This document shows positions 31,806 to 42,425 of a DNA stretch of 64,000 bases, piece by piece. Below the pieces are notes generated by a model, which was given only the letters and a program-made list of their open reading frames with translations, did no database searches and was not told where the DNA came from. Each line of letters opens with the position of its first letter. Positions within the stretch are counted from its first letter, which is position 1. Made by a program: the position numbers and the translations under genes. The stretch covers positions 150,498,899 through 150,562,898 of the forward strand of contig CM041294.1 in the NCBI GenBank assembly GCA_023052935.1. The letters run 5' to 3'. This DNA comes from Piezodorus guildinii. Its lineage: Eukaryota; Arthropoda; Insecta; Hemiptera; Pentatomidae.

Positions 31806-32542
31806 TATGATCATATCAATTGGAACAATCTCTTCTTGTTTTTGTTAATATACATTTATTTATCCATACATGTCAACAACCAATCTTTATAACTTTTCGA
31901 GGCTTCACATGCCTCATCTTCAGATATTCAATGTTATCTAAAATATAATTGTACAAATATTTCAACCAATTATATACATATTAAGAATATATTATTTATA
32001 AATTAGAAATAATTTATATTTTAAACTATTTACATTATGTATAAAATTTTTATATATACTTACATCCATTTCCATATCTTTACTCAATATAGGTCATTTA
32101 ACAATATACTTGCTTCCTTATGTCCATTTAAAATTATTTCTAATTCCACTTTTAATGTTCTTCTTGCTCTTTTAAAAGAAAATTAAGAACATTAAAAGTG
32201 GAATTAGAAATCATTTTAAATGGACATAAGGAAGCAAGTATATTGTTAAATGACCTTTATTGAGTAAAGATGTGGAAATGGATGTAAATATATATAAAAA
32301 TTGTATACATAATGTAAATAGTTTAAAATATAAATTATTTCTAATTTATAAATAATATATTCTTAATATGTATATAATTGGTTGAAATATTTGTACAATT
32401 ATATTTTAGATAACATTGAATATCTGAAGATGAGGCATGTGAAGCCTCGAAACGTTATAAAGATTGGTTGTTGACATGTATGGATAAATAAATGCATATG
32501 AACAAAAACAAGAAGAGATTGTTCCAATTGATATGATCATAT
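31806..32542. mobile_element. Palindromic Penelope-like element: two inverted ~355-bp arms
   Basis: The left arm 31806-32163 and right arm 32188-32542 are almost perfectly complementary around a 24-bp centre. The outer ends read ATGATCATATCAATTGGAAC. The right arm contains CTGAAGATGAGGCATGTGAA followed by GCCTCGAAACG, a hammerhead-core-like layout. Diverged single-armed relatives lie at 34640-35040 and 55700-55830, so the arm is a dispersed family. Penelope-like elements are known to form inverted terminal copies. There is no coding capacity. Confidence 0.8.
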
Positions 32543-32620
32543 TCTAATATACTCTTCTATAATAGTGATTGTTATATAATATATTATATTATTATCTATA
32601 ACAATACCTTAGTTACATTC

Positions 32621-32678
<58 letters not shown>

Positions 32679-32905
32679 CTTATGCTTTCTAATGGTATAT
32701 TTTTACATCTATATTACTGTTGTAACATTTGAGGCTTAGGTGCTCCTAAAATATGAAATTTCAGTTTTATACTACTTACCGTGCTAGACTGGCCACCAAA
32801 CTCAGAACTTTTTGCGGGTCTTGGTCATTAAGGCTCAGGGGATCCTAAAACGCGTGTTTCCGGCAAAATTTGCCATATATTTTTGAAATAGGTAATTAAA
32901 AGTAA
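32543..32905 (+). mobile_element. HX repeat, remainder, with a 56-base T run
   Basis: After (T)56 at 32623-32678 comes TTTCTAATGGTATATTTTTAC and then an internal jump to AAATATGAAATTTCAGTTTTA ... GGGATCCTAAAACGCGTG. The stem end is eroded (GGTAATTAAAAGTAAA). Confidence 0.6.
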
Positions 32906-32924
32906 AATAAAAATAAAAAACAAG

Positions 32925-33060
32925 GGTGTGTGGAACAAACGACTTTAACTTACTTTCGTTGTCAAAATCAATTCAAGAACTTTTGAAAAAAAAGACTTGA
33001 AAAAGTTAAAGAATTCAATTGAGTTTCGTTGGAAAAAACTGTTTCAGATTAATGAATTGA
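32925..33060 (+). mobile_element. HX repeat 5' end, degenerate
   Basis: GTGTGGAACAAACGACTTTA, ACTTACTTTCGTTGTCAAAA and AAAGAATTCAATTGAGTTTC follow the order of the HX TCTGG end. Confidence 0.55.
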
Positions 33061-33143
33061 ACAATATAAATTATTATCTACCAGAACTCCTTAAGTTTAT
33101 GCCCTTTTCGCCTTTCTGCACTACATTTTAAACCTTTGCTTAT

Positions 33144-33326
33144 CTGTGGCGGTCGTCAATAAGTGTTTAAGTCAAAATGTTTCATTTTACAGGTGAGCGA
33201 CTTTTTTCTTCCACCAAGAAATTTCTTTAACAAGTTTAACACGACGTGGTAGACGGTCTGAGGGAGCGATACGTGGAGTGAAATCATTTTTGAGATAACT
33301 CGACCAGCTTTTCACGACCGCCTCAG
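33144..33326. mobile_element. Small inverted-repeat element (MITE-like), copy 2
   Basis: CTGTGGCGGTCGTCAATAAG at the left and ACGACCGCCTCAG at the right form a terminal inverted repeat of about 13 bp with one mismatch. It is a 183-bp, non-coding sister of 23156-23375. Confidence 0.65.
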
Positions 33327-33949
33327 ATATAAGATTTAAAAAAAACACTTTTAAAATCTTTCGCTTCCCAATGGTATATTACTATTTTTGTGTTCAAGGG
33401 GGAAAAAATAAATACAAAAATATTTTTGCTCATTTCACCTTCAGTTGGCTGAATTAAAGGAGGTATATCTATTTAATGATAATCTTAACTTTAAAAGAAC
33501 CAAATGGGTAGAATAATATAACAAAACAATGATTCCCATCGTATTAGATTAATTATTATTATTATTTTTAAAATAAAAAGTTAAATTTAGTTTTCATGAA
33601 ATTCCTATTTAGTAACAATGTCACTTAATGGATTTCTAACAACATTTCATTTATTTTAACGACTTATGATTTGGTACCTAATATTGTTACTTAAATTTTG
33701 CAAACTGTATGGACGAATATAACGTGTATGATACTGTACGGTGGCAACACTGAATCTCATAACCTTCTTCATTATGAATATTACAAATATATTTTATTCA
33801 TTAAACGTCACATCATGGTGCTTTGGCTTACAAATAACATATGCAACTTTTTGCATCTTAAATTTTCTTAAATATTGCGCTCTCCAAAGGTATATTATAC
33901 GTCTAAATATAAAGTTGGAGGCTGATGATTAACATCACCGTATATATTC
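33327..33949. other. Diverged HX-related pieces and AT-rich spacer
   Basis: 33340-33470 repeats the HX-like CGCTTCCCAATGGTATATTAC stretch seen at 23400. The remainder, including a 63-codon ORF at 33741, is unassigned. Confidence 0.4.
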
Positions 33950-34470
33950 GTATATATTAACATCACATATCATATTCGTTCGACTTGTATATTTAGCCGT
34001 GTTTATCTAATGTTACTGTTTTTATTTTAAAAACACAGAAATTGCTTGAAAAATATTTTTGATCTTTCCTCCTATAGTTAGTCATGGAATATGTTCAACT
34101 TTTATATTTATCTGTTTCTTATCAATGCTAACAAGTTATTTTTTCGAATCGACAAAATCAAAGGTACTTCACCATAAGGTGCAAAACTATTCAAAGAATT
34201 GATAAAATGATTTCAGCATCTTCCGGAGACAAGTCACATTATGAATCACTTTCTGTTAATTTATTCTGCAAGAAAAAGCTACTGTAACATCTCAGGCATA
34301 TATACTTAAAAAAAAAGAAATTTTAGTTTTATTCAACTTATCGTTTTCGAGCAGGAATTGCGACACAGAGACCTTTTTACCGAGACTTGGTCATCTGGAT
34401 CAAGAGGGGTATTTCCGGTTAAAACCCGAATTTAGACAAATATTTCAATCTATATATATATATGTAATGT
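33950..34470 (+). mobile_element. HX repeat copy, very diverged
   Basis: Recognisable in order: TTCGTTCGACTTGTATATTT, TATCAATGCTAACAAG, CGACAAAATCAAAGGTACTT, TGTAACATCTCAGGCATA, CAGAGACCTTTTTACC. The stem end is replaced by a TATATATATA run. Confidence 0.6.
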
Positions 34471-34639
34471 GAATGTAGAAGGAGTCCTGTAATTGTTATT
34501 TTTACTGAGAGCCATTGTATAACCAATTCAGGAATAGGTAGATATTGAACAAAGTAATATTTGAAAACATTGAATAGTACAAGAAAGAAATTAGATAAAT
34601 GCTAATTTAATCTACATGGTAGTTGACAAGTGTTTAGCA

Positions 34640-35040
34640 GCAAAATATTGAAAGAATTAATATGTGACAATGAAATGATAAATTATTTTAACAGAATGAC
34701 AGAATTATTCATATATAGGAACTTAATATGAATAATACTACAATATTAAATGACCTATATTGGGATATAATATGGAAATAAATGTAAGTAGAATTTTAAT
34801 AAAAAAAATTTTTTTTAAAAACAGATTGTAAATATTTTAAGTGATAAATGGATTCTAAATTATTGATAATGTATGTATAGTTGTTTATAATATTTATTAA
34901 ATTGTATTTTAGATGATATTTGAGGATCTGAAGATGAGGCATAGGGTACCTCGAAACGCAATGTTTTAATAAGCATTGTTTATATATGTTATGATAAATA
35001 AATATATAAATAAAATAGAAGAGACTGTTCCGAATAATAT
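34640..35040 (+). mobile_element. Single-armed relative of the palindromic Penelope-like element
   Basis: ATTAAATGACCTATATTGGG, CTGAAGATGAGGCATAGGGT, ACCTCGAAACG and AGAAGAGACTGTTCC occur in the same order as the right arm at 32188-32542. The stem around the CTGAAGA...GAAAC core keeps pairing (GAGG / CCTC) despite sequence changes in its loop. Confidence 0.65.
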
Positions 35041-35662
35041 ATTCATAATGAACAAAGTAATTATATTTATTCTTAGCTCTCTGGTGTTTACAAGCTCCTG
35101 TTTTGCCCGGTCCTAAGTTATTTTTATACTGCAAACTCCGGATTACATCTAGATCCTGAGCGACGGTCTATAATTGCCTGGAGCAGGAGGTGGAAGGGAG
35201 GAGGTATGCGAGGGAGGACTGGTTTCGGTGCACGAATTGCATTCTCCATTCTCGGCCCGACCGTTATGTTTATCTTCGGCTATTTTCCTTCTTCATTCTT
35301 CAGCTCATTCTCCTCTTTCTTTTCCCTCCTTCCTTCCTCAGGTATGTCGTGATTACACGCCAGCTCTTCCTTAATTTGACACTGATTGGTTGTAGTGATT
35401 CGCTTCGAAATTCCTTGATATATTTTTTTGAAATAATTCTCTTTATTCTTTATTTGACTCTTATCCTGTAGCAGTAATAAACAATTATAACAGTTGTGAC
35501 GGGCCTGATGTGTGTGATGGAGTGAGGTTACAGCTGATGAGAGCAAAGAGTTTATGTGAAATGGATTTGTCACTGCTTCAAACATGTTTATATTTTAGTT
35601 CTCTTTATATTTAATTGAAGTTTATTTTTATTTTCTTTGTTTTATTTATTTATAAAGATTAT
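35041..35662. other. No gene recognised; GC-richer patch 35150-35400
   Basis: Contains purine-rich and pyrimidine-rich tracts (GGAGGTGGAAGGGAGGAGG; TCTTTTCCCTCCTTCCTTCC). ORFs across them are low-complexity and not convincing. Confidence 0.4.
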
Positions 35663-35784
35663 TACTCTCACTTACTATATATAGTAAGGGAAAGTATTGC
35701 AGTCGTGAACATTTTCGAATTCCAGTTTTCAAAGGAAATACACATTTTAGGATCCCTGAGTCCAAATAATCAAGTCCCGCAAAA

Positions 35785-35819
<35 letters not shown>

Positions 35820-36557
35820 GTAACTCTCGGGCAGAAACAGTAAGTCCTATGAAACTGAAATTTCATATTCAAGACAAATATACGCCCGAGACGTTAGAAA
35901 ACTTTATTCATCAAAATGAGCTTGCCAGAAAAGCCACTTTATTCTATGCATTTTGCACTTTTTTTCAATTTTCTCAAAAACGGTTCCGACGATTTTAATT
36001 AAACTCGGTGTTTCGATGTGAAATTTAATGGGCTAATATCATTTAGGTTTCATTCTGATTAAAATGGTTTGACAGGGCTTAAAAGCCGATATTTTAAATT
36101 TTCTTTCTCTAAAGTACCTTTAATTTTGTTGATTCTATAAAAATAACTATATTATCTTGTTGCCACTGATGAAAAACAGGTAAATATGTAAACTGTGCGA
36201 ATTTAAAATACAACTAAAGGAGAAAACTGTAATGCAATTTTTTGTTTTTGAACATAAGAGCAGTAATATACATGTATGATATACCGTTGGAAAGCTAAAG
36301 ATTTTAGAAAAAAATGTTATCTTATACACAAGCTTTTAAATGTTAATACAGAGTGATGAAAAGCTTTTATTGGCTAACTGATTATTTTAGATAATAATGT
36401 AATATATTTTTTAATAGAACACATGTTTCTAATTTCAAATTCGATTTAATTAATTCTTTAATAGTTTCACGTATTGATATCTCTAACTGTATTTGAAAAT
36501 TCTTTCATTGAATTTTAAAATGGTGGTAAGTGAAAGTCGGGCATTGCCCGCACCCGA
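35663..36557 (-). mobile_element. HX repeat, full-length copy with (GT)n
   Basis: 895 bp. Perfect stem CTTACTATATATAGTAAG; GT array of about 27 bases near 35787-35815. The right end is altered to CGGGCATTGCCCGCACCCGA after GTAAGTGAAAGT. Confidence 0.88.
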
Positions 36558-37883
36558 TTTTTTGTTATCTCTCTCACCATCCATGCTATGATTCAATTGT
36601 ACATTGAAAATAAAGTTGATTGTATATATATATATATACACTCACACATATACATATTGTATAACACACACACACACACACACACACATACGCAACCAGG
36701 GAAGGCCCTCCTTGCAATATGCCTACGGTAGAGGAGACAGGTAATGAAATTTAACATGACATCCCTTCGTGACATGAATTATTCAATGGAACGGGGTCGA
36801 TCTGATATATGAGAGTCACCACGGGATCAGATTTGATTGCAATACGGTAATCTCCATTCATAAAATCGATAGCTTACTTCTCTCAATGTCTTATCTCTTA
36901 TTGCGCCCTATGAATAGAAATGGCATCTCGAAAATAATAATAATGGAATATATTCATCAATTAGAAATGATTGATTGAAAAAGATAATAGAATGCTTAAT
37001 GGATGAACTTCTTGAAATTCTATGATAATGAGGTTATTCTATTTGACAAAACTATTTCAATTATGATGAATGTGATGGTTCAAGTGGTGATTCAATTTTT
37101 TTTTTATCGGAAATAAGTTCAAACTATTATATAGTGAAAACAATATTTTGATCGAAAGTTGGGTCAATTAATCGGATTATCTATTTTTTTTTTCATTCTA
37201 CAAGAATGACAGTTATTGAATTAACAGATTTAATTGGATGACATTTTGAAACTAATTGACTAATATTAGGGTCTTAGTTTTAGGGTTATTGTATGGTTTC
37301 CAGTTATTTTTTTGTCGAATATTGAAAATATTGGCCCTGTATTTTCGGAGAAAAAACGCATAAGGGGGTCAGTAGACATATCTTGAAATGCGAATACGAA
37401 TACGAAAAATACGAATTTTTTGTATTATTGGTCGATTAAAAAGGTTAAAAAAAATAATTGAAATAATCCAGTCCTACTTAAATGTGAGACTTCATGTTGC
37501 AAGATACACAGAATCCAAATATGGAAAAATAAATGACATTGTCTTTCCTCTGTCCCTCGGAAACACTGTCGGATTGTAAATTTTCACCGAATCTGATTTT
37601 ATCAAAATTCAACGAATGAATAACTGGACACCTGGTTAAGAATTTCATTCCTTACAGAAGAAAAAACGAATTACCGAATTCGCTTTGGAAATAGCGAAGA
37701 TATTGGTTATAAACTTAGCAGCAGTGATTAAAACTGTGTAGCTGGTTTTTGGTTCTTCGGCTCTTTGACTAATTGAAAGCTATACATATCATTTAATATG
37801 ATAAAATAAAATATCATAACAAAATTATAAGAAAAATAGCAAACCATTGTGTTGAAATCGTGATAAAAAAAGAAGTAAATATT
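36558..37883. other. No gene seen; (TA)n and (CA)n microsatellites near 36622-36690
   Basis: TATATATATATATA then ACACACACACACAC stretches, followed by AT-rich DNA. The 63-codon ORF at 37388 starts with an R/I-rich low-complexity run and is not convincing. Confidence 0.5.
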
Positions 37884-37897
37884 CTAATGATTACATA
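37884..37897. repeat. Target-site duplication, left
   Basis: CTAATGATTACATA, repeated at 38981-38994. Confidence 0.85.
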
Positions 37898-38980
37898 GAT
37901 AGATAGAGAGATAGATAGATAACTGTTTTTTTATTTTTTATTTCAGCATATTACAACAAAAATATAACATATAAAAAACATTAATAGAACTATGATCTTA
38001 TAGACCGTCTTTATAGTTGTATGTCTAGTCTGGAGCCGACCTGTTCAATTTTACAATTTATATAACAGTAACAATATTCATATACAATACACTACACAAT
38101 AACTGTAAAATAATCTCACTCACTGATTCAACTATTTCATTATCAGGCTCAGATTAATAACAATAATTATAAACAATTACATATATATAAATATATTACA
38201 ATTTTGAAATATAATTAAACTGTTTTATAAGTTTATATCTGTAGGGCCATGCTATTTTACAATATTTATACACAGCCATCCAGTTCTGTCCATTAAGATA
38301 GTTTATTACTTCATCGGTGTTTAAATAATTCATTCCGAAACACCTTATTCTAATTTCAGATAAAATGGGACATATGGCGAGGAAATAAAAGGTATTTTCT
38401 ACTTCTTTTCTATTACAAACCGAACACATCACATTGTTATTTGACCAAAATCTATTATAGTTGAGGTATACCAATTCACATCTAACTTTAAATATCCATT
38501 TCGCCCCATTAAAACTTAATTTGGTATCAAAGATTATCATAATCTAAGTTTTTATATACAAACATTTTCGCTGAGACTATAGCCCTTTGTAGAAATTTTG
38601 ATCTATAAATACCTATCAGTGATTGTTTAAATTGCTGTTAGATTAGAGCCCACTTATATTTGTTTTTATGTTGTATGTCTATTGAAATATTATGTTTTTC
38701 AGCCAGTTCTCTTACATCTTTAATCCAGAAAATATTTTGTTTGATGACTTCCTCAATTATGAAATGTGGCAGTCTATTATTTGGTAGATTTTTAACTTTT
38801 AGAATGTAGCTATTTTGAATTTTTAAAGTTTCCACGAACATTGGGACTATTTTTGTTTCTATGTGCAGCAGGTATGACGGTGTGGCTTGTGGCAGGTTAA
38901 ATTTTTTTTTTAAATAAAATAATATAAAAGTTTTTCAGTTTCTATATATTCCTTACTTCCTCATGCCTGAGCTTCATATC
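37898..38980 (-). pseudogene. 5'-truncated LINE with (TATC)n tail
   Basis: Two minus-strand frames: 38841-38638 (PHFIIEEVIKQNIFWIKDVR) and 38540-38196, which contains a C-x2-C-x9-F-x6-C pattern (CSVCNRKEVENTFYFLAICP) followed by LSEIRIRCFG. This is the usual cysteine-containing C-terminus of several LINE ORF2 families. No reverse transcriptase motifs remain. The minus-strand 3' end is a TATC/CTAT simple repeat (37898-37921). A perfect 14-bp target duplication flanks the element, fixing its limits. The clade cannot be assigned from this part. Confidence 0.8.
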
Positions 38981-38994
38981 CTAATGATTACATA
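38981..38994. repeat. Target-site duplication, right
   Basis: CTAATGATTACATA, identical to 37884-37897. Confidence 0.85.
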
Positions 38995-39418
38995 ACAACT
39001 CAAAAAAAGTAGGAAAAAAATATCGACATATTAAAGTCCTACCAGACTATTTGAACCACAGGCTTAATAATCTCGTAATTTGTCGTCATAAAACACCTCC
39101 CTTACGTACTGCTGTTTCTATTAGATTGAAACCTACATGATATAAAAGCACATTTAATTTACACCGATATAGCAAGTTCAATTAAAATTGTGAGAGTCGT
39201 TATTAAGTAAACCGTAAAAATGCTATTTTACTTTATTTTTGTTTTCTTTGTGAACTAAGTCATAAAGTATTATGCCCTAGTTTCTTAAGAACATATTGTG
39301 GTATTACTGAATATAAACATTGTTTAAATAAAATAAAAAAACTCAATCATTATTAAACGATTGGGCAAAGAAGTGTGGGTCTATTAATATTATAATAATT
39401 TGGTTTATTCAAGTTTTT
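38995..39418. other. HX scraps (about 39030-39230) and AT-rich spacer
   Basis: TAAAGTCCTACCAGACTATT and ATTGAAACCTACATGATATA / CACCGATATAGCAAGTTCAA are HX-derived on the plus strand, with both ends missing. The rest is unassigned. Confidence 0.45.
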
Positions 39419-40291
39419 TACTTTCAGTTACTATATATAGTAAGGGAAAGTATTGCGATCGTGAAAATTTTCGAATTCCAGTTTTCAACGGAAATACACG
39501 TTTTAAGGGTTCTCTGAGACCAAAAAGGTCACTGTGTGTGTGTGGTAACTCCCGGGAGGAAACGGTAAGTTCTATGAAACTGCAATTTCATATTTAAGAT
39601 AAATATACGCCAGAGACGTTATAAATCCTTTTTCATCAAAATGAGCTTACCAGAAGAGGCACTTTATACTAAGCATTTTGCACCTTTTTTCGATTTTCTC
39701 GAAAACGGTTTCGACGATTTTGATAAAACTTGCTATATCGATGTAGAATTTAATGGACTTTATTATCATGCAGTTCTTATTCTGATTAAATTGGTCTGAC
39801 AGGGCTTAAATGCCGATATTTTAAATTTTCTTTCTCTAAAGTACCTTTAATTTTGTAGATTTTGTAAAAATAAATATATCATCTTATTACCACTGATGAA
39901 AAACACATAAATATATAAGTTAAACGAATTCAATATCTAACTAAAGGAGAAAACTTAAAAAATATTTTTTTAATTCATTTTTTTTATTTTGAACACAGCA
40001 ACAGTAATATATACGTATAATATACCGTTGGAAAGCTAAAGCTTTTAGAATAAATATTATCTAATGAACGAACTTGTAAAAGTTAATAAAGAGTGATGAA
40101 AAGCCGATAAATCTGATTATTTTAGATAATAATATAATCGATTTTTTAATAAAACACATGTTTCTATGGAAATACAATTTAATTAATTCTTTAATAGTTT
40201 CACTGATGTTTATCTCTAACTGTATTTGAGAATTCTTTAATAGATTTTTAAAACGGAGGTAAGTGAGAGTCGTGTGTTGCCCGCACCAGAT
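39419..40291 (-). mobile_element. HX repeat, full-length copy
   Basis: 873 bp from TACTTTCAGTTACTATATAT to GTAAGTGAGAGTCGTGTGTT then GCCCGCACCAGA. A short GT run (39535-39543), with a small deletion removing the CCAAATAACCAAG segment. Confidence 0.88.
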
Positions 40292-40658
40292 TTTTTTAAC
40301 AAGGCAAGTGGGATCGCTACATAGGCTGTTGGAAATCAATTAAAAAAAAAAAAAAAAAAAAACTTGAAGCAATCAGAGGTGGAAGAGACAACTTGGATAA
40401 AAATGATTCAGAAACCTTGTGTGTTCTGTTATCCAGGCCATCCTACGGAGGGGAATCGCTTTTGTTTATTCAAAAAGGATTTTTTTTTATCCTGGAACGC
40501 ATTGATTTTTATTCTCGAAAAAAAAAAAAAATAACTCCATTGAAATCGTATTGGATATTTGGATTTTGGATGGAGGTGATATTGTCGAAGAAAAAATCTC
40601 GTACATTTTTCCCTTCCTCGTATAACAATTGCTGTCGATTTCTGAAGGGTAATTGAAA
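40292..40658. other. No gene recognised
   Basis: Contains A and T runs and two overlapping ORFs on opposite strands without domains. Confidence 0.45.
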
Positions 40659-41151
40659 AATCTGGTGCTAGCAACACACGACTTTCTCTTACCTCCATTT
40701 TTAAAATCAATGAAAGAATATTCAAATACAGTTAGAGAAAAAAATAAAAATACGAGAAACTATTAAAGAATTAATTAAATTGAATTTATGTAGAAATATG
40801 TGTTTTATTAAAAAATCTATTATATTATAATCTAAAATAATCAGTTAATTTTATCTTCTTTTCATCACTCTCTATTAACTTTTAAAAGCTTGAGTAAGAT
40901 AATATTTTTTCTAAAATCTTTAACTTTCCAACGGTATATCATACATGTTTATTACTGCTCTGATGTTCAAAAACAAAAAATTGCATTAAAAAAGTATTTT
41001 TTCTGTTTTCTCCTTTAGTTGGGTACCGAATTCATTCAATTTATATATTTACTTGCTTTTCATCAGTGGTAACAAGATAATATAGTTATTTTTAAAGAAC
41101 CATCAAAATTAAAGGTACTTTAAAGAAAGAAAATTTAAAATATTGGCATTT
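40659..41151 (+). mobile_element. HX repeat 5' half, left arm of an inverted composite
   Basis: TCTGGTGCTAGCAACACACG to AAAATTTAAAATATTGGCATT, then an abrupt switch to a mariner fragment. Mirrors the HX half at 42092-42344. Confidence 0.8.
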
Positions 41152-41384
41152 TAAAAGGAAAACTTTTTGAAAATGATGATCAAGTGAAAAGTGCATTTTC
41201 AGATTTTGTTTCACTTCAAAGCTCAGAGTTTTTCAGTTCGGGGATAAAAAAGTTGGTGTCACGTTGGGAAAAATGTGTAGAAAAAGAAGGTAAATACCTC
41301 GAATAAAATTATCTTATTTTCCTATCGTATTTTAAATAAAAATCCTTTACCTTGAAAACGGTCATTTCATGTGACACAACCCAA
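41152..41384 (+). pseudogene. mariner 3' fragment (plus)
   Basis: The transposase C-terminus (GKLFENDDQVKSAFSDFV, then SRWEKCVEKEG) plus the trailer and right inverted repeat ATGTGACACAACCCAA, ending at the TA 41385-41386. It has a better conserved KLVSRWEKCV segment than the copy at 21226. Confidence 0.85.
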
Positions 41385-41386
41385 TA

Positions 41387-41460
41387 CTTTCAATCGCCTA
41401 GAAGGAGTATCTGTTTAGTGAAGTGATTTAGACCCATTACTTTAGTGCTGTCATCTCTGG
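41387..41460. repeat. Block X (inverted relative to 22047-22121)
   Basis: CTTTCAATCGCCTAGAAGGA to GTCATCTCTGG, bounded by TA on both sides; about 92 percent identical to the reverse complement of 22047-22121. Confidence 0.75.
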
Positions 41461-41855
41461 TAGAACAAGGGAACTAGAGAAAACTAGATAAAACAGGCCC
41501 CCCTGTGCGAATTGAGTGTAGGTCTGGTTGTCGTTAGGTGCTGGGCACAGACGGTTTTTTTTTTATTATGAGTTTTATAAGAAAAATATGCAGGAGTAGA
41601 TAGAAGCCGCTGCCATGGCAAAGGAGAGCTGGAGAGGGAGAGGAAGAATGAAGGAAGAAAATCACAAATGCATCAACTGTCCACCTAACTGGATGTGATA
41701 ATTATTGTAACCATAGTTTATTAAACATTTTCATTCTAACAATAGTCAAAGCAATAGTTTCCTTTCAGTCTTTACATCACATACAAACCACTAACACCAA
41801 AACAGCCAGCTTAACCACTCCAAAGAGTTTTGTTGGTAAAACAAGACAATTTCAT
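41461..41855. other. Centre of the inverted composite, no gene seen
   Basis: Mixed-composition sequence not repeated elsewhere in the window. Contains a 10-base T run and a GA-rich patch (GGAGAGCTGGAGAGGGAGAG). Confidence 0.5.
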
Positions 41856-42080
41856 TCGAAGTATTTATCTTCTTTAACTACACATTTTTCCCAACGTGAC
41901 ACCAAGTTTTTTATCCCCGAACTGGAAAACTCTGAGCTTTGAAGTGAAACAAAATCTGAAAACGCACTTTTCACTTGATCATCATTTTCAATAAGTTTTC
42001 CTTTGACGAAGTTGTCTAAATTCCTGTAACAGGTGGTAATCTGTTGGTGACAAGTCGGAAGAATATGGAGGGTGCGGAAG
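41856..42080 (-). pseudogene. mariner 3' fragment (minus)
   Basis: Minus-strand frame with CYRNLDNFVKGKLIENDDQV, KSAFSDFVSLQSSEF and SRWEKCVVKEDKYFE. Upstream residues hint at the segment before it (LHILPTCHQQITT in place of the usual HPPYSSDLSPTDYH) after a frameshift. It extends further 5' than the copy at 41152. Confidence 0.85.
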
Positions 42081-42091
42081 AACTTCGTAGC

Positions 42092-42344
42092 CAACGAAAG
42101 GAGAAAAACAGAAAAAATATTTTTTTAATGCAATTTTTTGTTTTTGAACATAAGAGTAGTAATATACATGTATGATATACCGTTGGAAAGCTAAAGATTT
42201 TAGAAAAAATATTATCTCAATTAAATATACAATTTAATTAATTCCTTAATAGTTTCTCGTATTTTTATCTTTAACTGTTTTTGAAAATTCTTTCATTGAT
42301 TTTAAAAATGGAGGTAAGTGAAAGTCATGTGTGGCCCGCACCAG
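42092..42344 (-). mobile_element. HX repeat 5' half, right arm of an inverted composite
   Basis: AACGAAAGGAGAAAAACAGA to GTAAGTGAAAGTCATGTGTG then GCCCGCACCAGA. Together with 40659-41151 it places an HX 5' end outermost on each side of a 1.7-kb inverted structure. Confidence 0.8.
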
Positions 42345-42349
42345 ATTTT

Positions 42350-42425
42350 TATCTCTTACTGTATTTGAATTTTTTTTTAATAGAATATATAAACGAATGT
42401 AAGTTAAAGTCGTGTGTTGCCCTCT
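42350..42425 (-). mobile_element. HX repeat terminal scrap
   Basis: ATCTCTTACTGTATTTGAAT and GTAAGTTAAAGTCGTGTGTT, then GCCC: the last roughly 75 bp of HX, directly behind another right end. Confidence 0.7.

Noticed and set aside
35615..35998. 127-codon plus-strand ORF with a valine/cysteine run
   Set aside because: The VCVCVCV run is the GT microsatellite of an HX copy in translation; the rest is HX sequence.
38195..38540. Host zinc-finger gene
   Set aside because: The cysteine pattern lies in a LINE C-terminus bounded by a target duplication and a simple-repeat tail.
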